Assembly (NCBI GenBank): GCA_030272155.1
Contig: CP126191.1
Span: 1,758,501 to 1,822,500 of the forward strand
Source of the DNA: Tetradesmus obliquus
Taxonomy: Eukaryota > Chlorophyta > Chlorophyceae > Sphaeropleales > Scenedesmaceae
Direction of reading: 5' to 3'
DNA: 64,000 nt
The notes beneath the pieces are model-generated. The model searched no databases. It was not told where the DNA came from and saw only the letters and a program-made list of their open reading frames with translations. Of this stretch, positions 11,005 to 22,108 are shown one piece after another. The position numbers and the translations under genes were made by a program. The number at the start of each line of letters is the position of its first letter. Within the stretch, counting starts at the first letter, position 1.

Positions 11005-14000
11005 GCTGTTGTGTGCAGGCCTGCTGCAGGCCACGTCAGAGTTCAGCCTGGCCAAGAGCAAGCGTGTCACAATGTCAAACTGGGCCCAGGTGCCTCTCAG
11101 CGAGAAGCAGCTGCAGTATGCAGCGTGTGACGCGTATGCAGGTGCGGCGCGGGGCTTGTACACTGTACGCAGGGTGGCTTGTGACGTCTGGTGTTGCAGT
11201 GGCGTGGATCCCCATCTGTCACATATAGCCAACGGAGTACCCCAGACCTCCAGGAGTTTTTTTTGGAGTTTAACTTTCCAGTGGCTGGGAGTAGGCACCT
11301 ACTCCCACACCCAAACTCCCATGGAGTTGGGCCTGGAGTACCCTTACTGGAGCACCAAGGAGTGCTCCTGGAGTACTTTAAACATTTTTTTGAAACTCCA
11401 GGAGGTCTAAGGGAGTTCTCTGCTTCAGCACCACTCCCGAAGAACCCAGGCTGACGACCTGCCAGCTGGAGGACCACTCCGGAGTACTCCAACTACTCCC
11501 GGCACTCGCCTCCAAAAGCACGCGAGAGTGCATTTACGTCGTTTAAAAAATTAAATTGGTTTCTGATTCGCAATAATACAAACATATTCTGGCTTCGCTC
11601 ACACTGTCGCCATACTTTCGTGCTGGGTAGCTCGACGTGAACCTTCGGTTGACTGCCCTGTCATCAAACAAGCATTGATTGAACAATGTCATGAACATAC
11701 AACATTAAACGAATGCGCCTCATAAGGGTGCAAAAGCAGAACGTATCCTCCCTCAGTCAACCTGCAGCTAGCTAGCTGATTGGTCAACCTTGCCACAACA
11801 ACAGCAGCTGAGCACAGCAGTGCTCAGCCTCCAAACTACAGCTAGTTGCACATACAGCTATTTTGTAACGTCAACTTCATACACACAACATAGACGCGGT
11901 GCTGTTTTGTAGAGTGGCAGGAAACCGAGTGATTCGTCACTAACTGTCGCCACCATGCGCATGGACACAGCAGCCGGGGAGCCAGCCAGCAGCAGCAGCA
12001 GCAGCAGCAGGGTGAACACAGGCGTCGTCCAGCAACACTAGACGTACACAAAACAACAGAAATACATTTAGGGTTCAGTTTGCAGGGTTTTGTTTAGGTG
12101 ATGCGGGCAGCTGATGGTTTAGGGTTTAGGGAATAGGGGTGCAGCGATGCGAGCGGAGCTAAACCATAACCCTAGCCTCCTAAAACCCTAACCCTAATCC
12201 TAGGACACTGCTAGGCCGTCTGGGTCCCCTGTGGTGTGTGCTGGCTCGGCCGCCCACAGCGGCCGTGCCAGCACAACACCACAGGGAAGCACGGCCTAGC
12301 AGTGTCCTAGGGTTAGGGTTAGGGTTTTAGGAGGCTAGGGTTATGGTTTAGCGTAGCCAGTACGCAGTTTAGGGTTCTGTGTGGGGTTTCAATTAGGAGA
12401 TGTGTGCAGGTGAGGGTGTAGGGTGTAGGGTGCAAGGTTGATTTAGGTGTTAGGGTGCAGGTTCTGATTTTGGTGATGCGTGCAGGTACTTCCACCACCC
12501 CTGCTTTCAGCTCACATACATGCTGTCACAGAGTGCATACAACATGGGGCTTGTTGACCTGAAGCTAGCAGCAGATGATGAAGCAGTGGCAGTGGAGATG
12601 CAGCTACCAGCCGCTGCGGCATCCTGCAGGAGATGCAGGCATCTGTGCTGCCCTTTGCTTCATGGTATTGTGCTGTTGTGCAACAGCAATGTGCTATACA
12701 CCGCTGCACAGTGCACTGCACTGTGCATGATGTGCTGTTCTCGAGAGGTACTCGAGTGCTGTTCGGTCACGGAACAGCGTGTAACCTGGTTTGACTTTTG
12801 ATGTCATGATATCCGTGATTGACGTTGCTGTCATGTATTGAAAAACAACATTCGTTTCATTTTTTCATGTCAAACAACGAAGCAGGGCCGCTCAGCGGAC
12901 ATCGTCGCATCGCATACGATAAGTGAATGTCTGGCTGAAGTACAACTGTTCGACTCAAGATATGTGACAACCGCAAACATTACTTTCCTATTAAATTTCT
13001 GTAGATGCGAACGCTGGTTGAGCTGCTGACTTGCCGGGAGTAGCTGGAGTACTCCGGAATCCTACTCCAAGGGCTCGCCTGGGTGGGTACGGGCGGGAGC
13101 AGCGGAGTACTCCGGAGTGCTACTCCAGGGTCGTTTAGTACTAGGCCAGTATCTGGAGTAGCGGGAGCACTCTGGAGTGCTACTCCAGGGTCCGTTAGCA
13201 CTAGGCCAGTATCTGGAGTAGCGGGAGCACTCTGGAGTGCTACTCCAGGGTCCGTTAGCACTAGGCCAGTATTCGGAGTAGCGGGAGTACTCTGGAGTGC
13301 TACTCCAGGGGCCTACCCAGGGGGGTGCGAGGTGGAGTAGCTGGAGTACTCCGGAGTGCTACTCCACGGTCGGATGGGGCAACGCAAGTACCTAGAGTAG
13401 CTGGAGTACTCTGGAGTGCTACTCCAGGGGCTGGCTAGGGTGTGAGCCACACGGGAGTGGCGGGAGTACTCCGGAGTGGTACTCCAGGGGGGCAGGGCAT
13501 GTGTCTTGCTGGAGTGCTCCAGGGTAGCTCCCAGGAGTACAAACTGGAGTAAATTAGTACTCCGTTGGCATGACGTCCCATCTGTAGTTATCCGCGTTGC
13601 AGTGCTGCAAGGTGTCTTGACCCTAGCTGCTGCAGCATGGTGCATGCCTAAGCACTGCTCGCACATTGCTAGCGATGATGCTATGCAGCCTGGATTTCGG
13701 TGCTGCCGCTGAGGTTTTGCGCCCTTTGCTGTGTGCCTCCATTGCTGCAGGCTTGATGGCATTCCACACGCTGTGGCTGGTGTGGCTGCAGCAGCAGCAG
13801 CCAGTTGCGGCAGGAAGTGTGTCACCAGTACAGCAGTCGATAGCTTCGAGCGGCAGCAGCACACAGAGCGGCCTTGGCAGCCCTGTTGCAAGGGCAGCAG
13901 AGTTTGAGGGGCTGCTTGATTGGCTGCTAGATGATGACCAGCAGCAGCAGCAGAGCCAGCCCCAGCAGCAACCTGGTGCTGTTACTGCATTAGCTGAGTC

Positions 14001-14022
14001 ACCAGCAGCAACATCCAGCAGT

Positions 14023-14074
<52 letters not shown>

Positions 14075-14370
14075 CCAGTCAGCTGGGTGACAACAGGCAA
14101 CCTCAGATGCCCTTCACAGTGCAGAAGCGGCATCTCACAGATGGTGCATTCTGGTGCAGCTACGCGCCTGCTGTGCATCAGCAGCAGCAATGGCAGCAGC
14201 TGCTGCAGCGCGGCACCAAGGCTGCGCAGCTACAGCATGACAACATGCTAGCGAATGCGCTAGACAAAGCAGCAGCAGGGGATGGGTCGGACTATGACCT
14301 GGTTGGGGCAGGGGCGCCGGTGGTTGATGCTGGCGCCGATGCTGCGGCTGGTGGCATGATGTGGCCCTAG
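9216..14370 (+). CDS. WRN-type DEDDy 3'-5' exonuclease (5' end unresolved)
   Basis: Removes nucleotides from 3' ends with two metal ions, by family knowledge. Exons: 9216-9253, 9513-9735, 10096-10248, 10611-10749, 11019-11141 and 13751-14370; phases fit at every junction. Exo I is VGIDTET (acidic Asp and Glu), interrupted just upstream by a poly-Ser tract. Exo II is VGIGVAHDMMDLL. The MLDLSWLASQAG segment precedes exo III, YAACDAYAG, with the Tyr and Asp of the DEDDy class. The exo III motif is itself split by a 2609-base intron: DAYA lies in one exon, and GLMAFHTLWL follows 2.6 kb later. The C-terminal 200 residues are low complexity (Gln, Ser) and acidic, with no helicase domain, as in stand-alone plant WRN-like exonucleases. 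The start codon lies upstream of 9216. Confidence 0.88.
10331..10395 (+). repeat. Decayed tandem copy of the exo II exon end
   Basis: Repeats the end of exon 10096-10248 (GVAHDMMDLLRS, then the CAGGT donor) 136 bases downstream. The copy has an early in-frame TAA/TGA region and cannot code the real exon. It is intronic. Confidence 0.85.
10963..11003. repeat. (CTG)n run just before the acceptor of the exo III exon
   Basis: About 13 CTG units, followed within 16 bases by the TGTGCAG acceptor at 11018. Confidence 0.9.
11230..11515. repeat. Left GGAGTACTCC-type array, inverted relative to the right array
   Basis: Degenerate clusters of ggagt/actcc words. The right end at about 11476-11507 matches the reverse complement of 13031-13062 with about one to four mismatches over 30 bases. 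It lies inside the exonuclease intron. Confidence 0.75.
12060..12480. repeat. Interstitial telomere-like TTTAGGG/TTAGGG tract
   Basis: Irregular copies of tttaggg, ttaggg and ttttagg, with ccctaa on the left arm of a palindrome and ttaggg on the right arm. This resembles the plant/algal telomere repeat class. Confidence 0.75.
12158..12352. repeat. 195-bp near-perfect palindrome with telomere repeats in its stem
   Basis: GCTAAACCATAACCCTAG at the left end pairs with CTAGGGTTATGGTTTAGC at the right end. Pairing continues through the GGACACTGCTAGGCCGT and TGTGCTGGC segments to CGGCCGC/GCGGCCG around a loop of about 5 bases near 12255. A few mismatches and indels occur in the arms. Confidence 0.85.
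13027..13510. repeat. 60-bp minisatellite with palindromic GGAGTACTCC core
   Basis: About eight units. 13141-13200 and 13201-13260 are identical, and 13261-13320 is close. Each unit carries ggagtactcc or ggagcactct, followed by ggagtgctactccaggg. The plus-strand frame reads as repeated VSGVAGALWSATPGS, but this is intronic and lacks gene support. Confidence 0.92.
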
Positions 14371-15804
14371 CCCTGATCATGATCAGGGTGGCACGGCTTG
14401 CAGCAGGTGACAAGCAGTGTAGCTGGAACAGCAGAGGCTGGCAATGCAATGGCCATGCAATTGATATAGCGCGGCTGATGCCACTGCTGGTGGGATGATG
14501 TGCACAGGGCCACGTGGCCCTAGCTCTTGCGCTTTGACAGCTTGCGTGGTTCGCAACAGGTTACTCACCTGTGACATGCGGTGGCTACTAGTAGTACCGC
14601 TACAGCTATAGCTGTTACGAAGGAGGCAAGCAATGCAATTGCAGTTTCAACTGAAAAGGCGTCTCATGGTGTGGCCACACCAGCCATGGCTGCAGCTGCA
14701 GCTGCAGCTCAGACCTGTCATCCTTGGTTATAACGAACATATATGTTGGCAGCGCACTTTGCAAATGTCTTTGCTTGACACCAAATGTAACAAGCATTCG
14801 TATGCTTACACCTCATATATGTTACCCAGCCTGTTCAACTTGATCCTAAACATCGTTTGTAACGACTCCAGGGAGGATAACTGGCTTGCTGACCACTCAT
14901 TCAGCAGCTCAAAGCAATCCAGTGGCACTTCCAACCCCACAGCGTCAACACACTGTGTACCGGCAGTACTGTTCTACTGGACGCACAACTTAGAAATCAG
15001 CAGTCTTACCAGAAGCAACTCAGTGCTCGGCACAGTGCGCGCTGCCTGCTCTACCTGTCAACAGTCACAACCGCATCTGCTGCGGGCAGCTCAAATGCAT
15101 TGTCAGGTGTGCATTCACGCTCCCAGCACGCAACCCACAGACAACGAGCCTTGAAGCAAGCATGCTAACCCAGAAATGCTGTGAATGCTCTCAACAGCTC
15201 GTCCCATTGCTCTTGCTATAGTCACATTGCCCTTATTCAGGGCCTGGCGCAGTATCCTATACACTCCTGCAACTCGGCTTCTGAAAGCAATCTCCTCACT
15301 GCATTGCTGCAATGAAGCGCCACGTGCAGCTGCATGTCTCAGCCTGCACTGTCTGCGGCTCATACATATCACCCATCAAATCGTGCACATCACCCGTCAA
15401 ATAACAGTCATTCATTCTACTGCAAACACTACCAAGGCTGCACAGCAGGGGTGCAGCAGTGCAACTGGTGCGCAAATCGTGCTTGCAAGCAGACAGTGTG
15501 ACAGCACCACAGCTGTCAAGCATAACAACGGCAAACCCCCGGGTGCAGCGTGGCCCACGCATGCCTGCAGTCCCAACCGCAAGCGCAGCTTGCACCTGCG
15601 GCGTCCCGAATGCAGCTCTCAAACAAACCACCTCTACGGCCAAACGTAGATCAGATCAACAGCGACAACACACATCTGTACAAGCGTGCTGGAAGTAAGG
15701 CTAGACAAGCACAAACATCACACCAACAAGCAGCAGTCCCTGCAGTGGTCTGCTGCACGCTTCCGGCACCAGCCAACGCCAACCAACCCTCCCAAGGCAC
15801 CTCC
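14371..15804. other. Convergent intergenic region
   Basis: Lies between the stop of the exonuclease gene and the stop of the minus-strand ABC transporter, so it should hold both 3' untranslated regions. TGTAA, the usual chlorophyte poly(A) signal, occurs at about 14786 and 14857 in the sense of the exonuclease. No gene was recognised. Confidence 0.5.
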
Positions 15805-18800
15805 CTACACCTTGAAGCTTGCGCGTGCAGACCTCTTGACCACCAGGTATGTGGCAGCAAGGAACAGCACATAAAAGCCGATCAAGATGCCCACTATGGG
15901 CCAGTAGCCCAGGCCCATGGTGTACATCTCCACAATAGCATTGCCGCTTGCCACACACTGGCCGCCTGTTGAGACGCGTCCGAGGTTGTCCAGGTTGGTG
16001 CGCAGCAGGTTGAAGGAGCTGGTCCTGGGGATCAGCGCTGCAGAAGAAAACACAGTTTGCAGGCGCAGAAAGCAGCAGCACGTGCGGTAAGATGTCTGTT
16101 GGGTGGCCATGTGTTGGCTGCTTGGTGGCAGGTCATTGCACATGGATGAAGCATTGCTTGCACTGCAGTTGTCAGCGAATGATGAGCCCTCAACTGCCCG
16201 AGATACTTGCTGCAGTCGCATAGCTCGAATAGAACAAAGCCCCGCACGGGCTAATTGGCTGCAACAGTGAGCACAGGAGCAGCAGTGCAATGCTCGAGTG
16301 TATTGTTGAATTACCAACAGCAGCAGCACACACACCCACCTGGGATCAGCCCCACTGCCTCTGTGCCTGAGCCGCTATTGCAGTCAAAACCGCGCCCGTT
16401 GAACTCGATGTACACCAGCCCCTGCCACGCAAAGCTGCAGGGGCTCACAAAGCGCAGCCAGGACCAGCCCCAGCCCAGGCTGTACTGGTCAAACAGTGAC
16501 ATGTAAGGGTTGACCAGCAGGTTGAGCGCAGTCCAGCCGATGGCATACACGAAGGCGAGGTCCTGACTGCTGGCCACGACGGCGCAGCAGTAGACCGCCT
16601 GCAAGGGGAAGGAGGAAGGAGCAGCACGGGCGTGCAGTCGTCAAGTGCTAGGTGATTAAATGGCAGACTTATAACAAGGAAGCGCCTGCTGAACACACAC
16701 AACAGCACAACACATCCACAGCATACGCAATATTGAAGCAATACACTGTACTGCAATCCCAGCAACCGATCACCAAAATAAAGCACCCACCTGCATGCCG
16801 ATGAGGCCAGTCAGCACGCAGATCAGCCCACTGGCTGCCATGGCCACCGCCGAGTGCCGCATGCCCGCCATGCCGTAGTACACAATGTGGAACACGATCG
16901 CGATGATGATGTTGAATGGCAGCGTGACCGTGACCTTGGACAGGTAGTACTGCGCGGGGTGGTACAGGCGCGCTGCTGTGTCTGCTGCGAAGAAGCGCTT
17001 GTCACTGGTGAAGATGGACATGAAGACAAACGGCATGAGGAAGTAGAAGGTGAGCACCGCGTAGCTGACCTGCGCGCATAGAAAAGGGGACAGCAGGGAC
17101 GCAGAGCAGCAGTTCGGTGAGGGCCAGGTGCCACCAAGCAAGAGGAGCGCTGATGTACATGCATGGTGCGTCCGCAGCGCGAGGGCACCCCGACAACAGG
17201 AACCGGAAGATCAGCAGATGCGCGATGCACCTTTTGACATACACTCTAGCCCCGGATGTGTCAGGCGTTATCAGCAACAGCACCAACTCTAACATCGCTC
17301 CGCACTAAACTTGCAAGCAAGTTTGCAAGCACTAAATTTGCTTGCAATCTTGGATGTATGATGCACTCACCGACATGCGCTGGAACATGCTCTCAGCGCC
17401 GCCGGGCAGGCTCCATGCGCAGATGCCGCTGATGGCGCTGACATACGTGAACGTCATCATGCGCCCGCCCACGTCAGCAGGATTCCTGCAAGGCAGAAAG
17501 AACAGCAGCAGCAGCCACAGCAGCTCTGTTCATCAGCATCAGCATTACCAACACCGCTTGGCACGCCAAGCATGAACAGGACACTGCACGTCCTTCCAGC
17601 CACGCACAACCTGAAAGATCATAACTCTATTGCAGTGCAGAAACAAGCATAAAAACAGCAGGCAACAGATCCAGCAATCTGCAAGTTCCAGCTGTTGTTC
17701 CCTCAAACCACAGACAGCTCACCTGGTGGTGATGAGCAGCTCCCGCCACAGCAGCGCCCGGTACTTTGTCAGCGCCCACACCAGCCGCATCCACAGGCCC
17801 AGCTGCGGCCTGCCTTCAAGCCCCACAGGTGCGCCCGCAGCAGCGCTGACAGACCCGCCCACGCTTGCAGGAACAGCGATGCCCTGCTGCTCTACAAAGG
17901 GAGAGGCCTCCTGCACAAAGCCGAGCCTAGTAGGCTTGCCTGCTGTGCTTGCAGGGTCAACTGCTGCTGCTGCTGCTACTGCTGCTGAGGAGGGCACCTG
18001 CTCCTTGATGAGCACCTTGCTGCTTGTGGCAGAGTACTCGCTCTCCTTGGGTGACTCGCAGGAGTAGTTCCCCTCTGTGGATTCTGTTGCCTCACGAGGC
18101 ATGTACCTGCGAACAACAGCGCGATCAATTCCAATCAGCAGATAAGGTGGGGTGACCGGCAGGCCCAGGACAAAACCACAGTGTGAAGCAAGCACTGCTG
18201 CATGCAGCATGACAAGCAGCTGCTGGCTTCCACGGCGACCAAGCAACGTGGTCGTCTTGACATCACAGCTGCAAGCTGCACTTGTATAATAACAGCAGCC
18301 CAACTCATAACAGCAACTTATGAACAGCAAGTGATGCGCAGCGAGCGTTCATGTCCGCACCATTGGCTGCCGGATGGTGGCGCCGGCGCCCCTCCCTTTA
18401 TACCCGCCTCGCTCCACCACTGCGTACGCTGCAGCTGCACCGCCTGCGTGTGCTTGCGCTCGCTGCTGCTGCCCTGCTGCGCAACTGGCGCGCCCCGGTG
18501 CATCATCATCGGTCCTGACATCAGCGTGTTCTGCGTGACCTGTGATGACGCACCAGCCGACTCCTCGCTGGCAGTGCTGGTGTGGCGCTTCACGTATATG
18601 CCTGCTCCCACAGGCTCCCCCATCACAGCAGCGCCAGCAGACGCAGCAGGAGGCGGCAGTGCAGCGCCCGCAGCAGGCACAAACACGCTCGCCAGCGTGC
18701 TGCGCTCACTGAACCACTCCGGCTGGGTCTGCTGCAGCTGCGCAAGGAATGCTGCAGCCGCCTCATTAAGCTCCTGCTTGCTGGTCATCATGTAGCTGCC

Positions 18801-21800
18801 AGACTGCGCCTGGCTGCTGCGCGGCTGCATGCTAGCACGCATCGACGACGCCGAGCCACCCTGCTCGCTGTAATACGCCGACGTGTCGCTGCGCGCAGTG
18901 TCGCTCGGGCTGCCGGCCTGCTCTGCTGCAACCTCGTCGCCTGCAGGAGCTGCTGCTGCCTCGCCGTCCTGCTGCGGCTTTGTGAACCCTAGTGAGACCA
19001 GGTCCAGGGCCCAGTCTGAGGCCATTCCATGCAGCTCTGGGTCGTATGCATAGCCCAGGGAGGTGAACCAAGGCACTAGCTCCTCTGTGGGTCCTGTGTA
19101 CATCAGCCGGCCACTGGACAGCAGGGTTACCTGTAGCAGGCAGCATGTAAGGAGAAGCGCAGCAGCACGCTGTGAGTGCAAGTGCTATAGCGAATGTTGA
19201 GACAGGCTGCAGCAGTGTGCAGACGCAAGCATATGTGCTGCCAATGTGCAAGGGACAACACTGAAAGTGCGGCAGCGCCCCAAGACAGCCAAAAGACACA
19301 TTGCAGCCCTGTGCCTTGGGGCCTTCGCATAGCAGGTTCCCTCGTATTCCTCATTTTCATATTCAAATTCAAATTTGAAATCAAAACCCTCATATTCAAA
19401 ACAAAATTTGTAATCAAACCCCACAACAACACCCACCTGGTCCATCTGGCTCCAGATCGCTGCGCGAGGCTGGTGCAGCGACGCCAGCAGCGTCGCGCCG
19501 TGCTCCGTGGCCATGCTCTTCAGAAACAGCACCACATTCAGCGCAGCAAAGCTGTCCAGGCCTGAAGTGGGCTCATCCAGGAAGACAAGGCTGGGGCCTG
19601 CCACCACGCCGCAGGCGATGGCCAGGCGCTTGCGCTCACCACCAGACATGCCGCGCAGCATGATGCCGCCTGGCAGCGTGCCGCCCACCTGCGGTTGAAC
19701 ATGCGCAAAAGTGCAGCGTCACGTGAGTAACAAGCAGCTGAAAACGGCAGGACGCAAGGCGCGGCGGCTGTTGCGGTCAAAGGCAACGCTCCCTGGCCGC
19801 CCTTGCAGCAGGGCATTGGAACTTGGGTGAACACCACCATCAGCAGTGCCTGCTTTCAACATGCATGAACTCCTCCTGTACACAAGGCTGTTGACAGCAG
19901 CCGCTCATACTTTGCCTGTGCAACCCGCAGCCACACACAACACTAAAACAACCTGTTCCAACAACTGTTCAACTGCTCTACTCACCAGCGTGTTCTGCGC
20001 GTGGCTCAGCCCCATCATACGCAGCACGCGTGCGATGCGCGCCTTGCGCACGTCCTTGGGCATGTCTGGCGGCAGCACGATGGACGCGTAAAAGCCCACA
20101 GACTCGGTTGCTGTCATGGTGGGCACCAGGTTGTCGTGCTGGTGACACAAGAAGGCAGCGCGCAGCGGCAGCAACAGCGAGGCAGCGTCAACAACAATAC
20201 CATGCTCTCTTAATGCCCTGAGATGGTTGCATTGACAGGTTGTATTTGCAGCCGGTTGTATTTGCAGCCGCAAAAGCAGTTTGCTGCAGCAGTAGGATAC
20301 TGTAAGCGCTGGGAGTACAGGCATGACTGCTGTGGTGTGCGCTGTCTACTCAAGCCCGCCAGCAGCAACAGCAGCAGTTAAAGCCAGCAACAGCAGCAGT
20401 TACAGCATCACCTGGGGCACGTATGCGCTGATGGCCATAAAGTCCTGCCTCTTCACCTCCACGCCATTCACAAGCAGCTTACTCGGCGTGCCAGGCACAG
20501 CAGCAGCCGCATCATCATCGCCGCTGCCCGGGGCAACCGCAGCCGCCCCGTCATGGTCTGTGCGCATGGCCAGTAGGTCCATGAGTGTGGACTTGCCTGC
20601 ACCTGAGGGGCCCATGAGGCCTTGCAGCTGGCGCGGCTTGGCACAGCCGTAGATGCCCTGCGGGTATAACATAACATGAACAATGATGTGTAGCGGCACA
20701 TCAGAATCTGGCCTCCGACACTTGTTCATTTGTGGGGTTTGCGTCAGGCAAGGCTGAATAAGCAGAGTGGATGCACATGTAGGTGGTCTGCCTTGTACAA
20801 GTTGCTTAGTACAAGTTGCAAAGAGGGTGTAGGAAAGGCTGAGCCGCCAGCACCCTGCACCAACCAGAACACAAATGGAACAGACATGTAATCTGCAAGT
20901 TCAAATACTGAAAGCCTGCCCCATGGCACAGTCTGCCACCCTCAGCAGCCCCTAAAAACACCCTACCCACCTGGATGATGTGCTTCCTGCCTGCAGCCGA
21001 CTTGACAGAGTAGCACATGTTCACCCACTGCAGCTGCACAGGCAGCTTCGCACCCTCATCATCACTCGAGTAAGAGCTGCAGCTGCCGTCTGCGCTGCGG
21101 CCGTTAGCCAGCGCCAGACCTGCTGCTGCTGCTGCTGCCGTTGGCGATGCTGCATCGCCTGCATGCACCTCCATGCTTGGGGTGCAGATGATCGGCTGAG
21201 AGTGGTGGTGGTGGTGGTGGCGGTGCGAGTTGCTGCCGGCAGCAGCAGCAGCAGCAGCGGAAGCTGTGCGTGCTGGGCCTATGCTGGGACTCAGCTCAAT
21301 GCCGTCATGAGCTGCTGCCGCTGCTGCTGCTGTCACATTGGCAGTGACAGACCTGCTGGCACTCTTCCTGCCTGCTGCTGCTGCTGGTGGTGCTTCTGCT
21401 GTGTCTGCTGCATCTGCTGCATCGTCTAATGCCTGCTTTGCCTTGCGCCGGCTGCCCAAGCCTATCTTTGCCAATGCACACCGGATCTGGTAGGCGATGT
21501 GCGGATGGGCGTTCAAAAAGGCCCGAGCCAGCCAAAAGATGGCAAACACATTGCCAAAGATAAACATGGTGAGCCACAGCGCCTGCAACTGACCATACGG
21601 CTCAATGGTCAGGCCAGCAATCATGGCGGGTGCTGCAGCAGCGGTCGCATTGCTGCCAGCAGCTGTTGCTGCTGGGCCTGCCAGTGCAGCAACTGCAGGT
21701 GCCGGTGCTGCTGCAGCTGCTGTGGTAGCACCTGCTGCCATTGCTGCTGCGAAGGGGGCAGGAGAGCGCAGCACAGTAGTGTTGCTGCGCACTGTGCCGG

Positions 21801-22108
21801 CTGCCCTGCTGCTGCTGGTGCTGTTTGTGCTGCGGCTGCCTGCTTGCTGCGCTGCTGTGGTTGTTGCAGGTGCTGCTTTGGCAGCAGCAGCGGCTTGCTT
21901 TGTCTTGCTGGTAGGTGCTGCTGCCGGTGCAGGTGCAGGCTGCTGTGCTACACGCTTTGCAGGTGTTGCATTCTGCGTTGACTGCACAGCTGCAGCAGCA
22001 GGCTTTACAGCTGCCTCTGGCTGTCCTGCTGCTGCAATTTTGGCTGGGTTGACAATTGCTTGTGAGCTGATGACTTCGTAGGTGCCCTCAGCAGCACCAG
22101 CAGCATTC
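15805..22108 (-). CDS. ABCG (WBC) half-size ABC transporter
   Basis: ATP-driven exporter with nucleotide-binding domain before membrane domain. Exons: 22108-20971, 20657-20412, 20138-19986, 19688-19437, 19130-18361, 18106-17723, 17485-17371, 17069-16791, 16598-16340 and 16037-15805. Walker A is GPSGAGKSTLMD, the signature is MSGGERKRLAIA, Walker B/D-loop is LVFLDEPTSGLDS, and the H-loop is SLHQPR. Membrane helices follow, for example FYFLMPFVFMSIF and NIIIAIVFHIVYYGM, and the protein ends RSARASFKV. Two unusual parts: a 380-residue N-terminal region, Ala-rich with one hydrophobic helix (LWLTMFIFGNVFAIFWLA) and a His cluster, and a 150-residue low-complexity linker after the NBD. The first listed exon starts in phase 2. 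A minus-strand segment ending at 22963 (ATPKQHATLIR, then a GTGCGT donor) joins it in frame and may be the preceding exon, so the true start is probably beyond 22963. Substrate unknown. Confidence 0.9.
19345..19430 (-). repeat. AT-rich ATTCAAATTTG-type repeat in ABCG intron
   Basis: A compact A/T-rich island of repeated attcaa/ttgaat words immediately after the donor of the Walker B exon. It stands out against the GC-rich surroundings. Read through in frame, it would code alternating Phe/Glu/Tyr/Asp. Confidence 0.7.

Noticed and set aside
12060-12480. A true chromosome end or telomere-fusion point
   Set aside because: The exonuclease reading frame continues correctly on both sides (exons ending 11141 and starting 13751), so this is an interstitial insertion rather than a chromosome end.
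13083-13340. Plus-strand repeat protein (VSGVAGALWSATPGS units)
   Set aside because: It is a translation of the 60-bp minisatellite inside an intron; periodicity alone explains the open frame.
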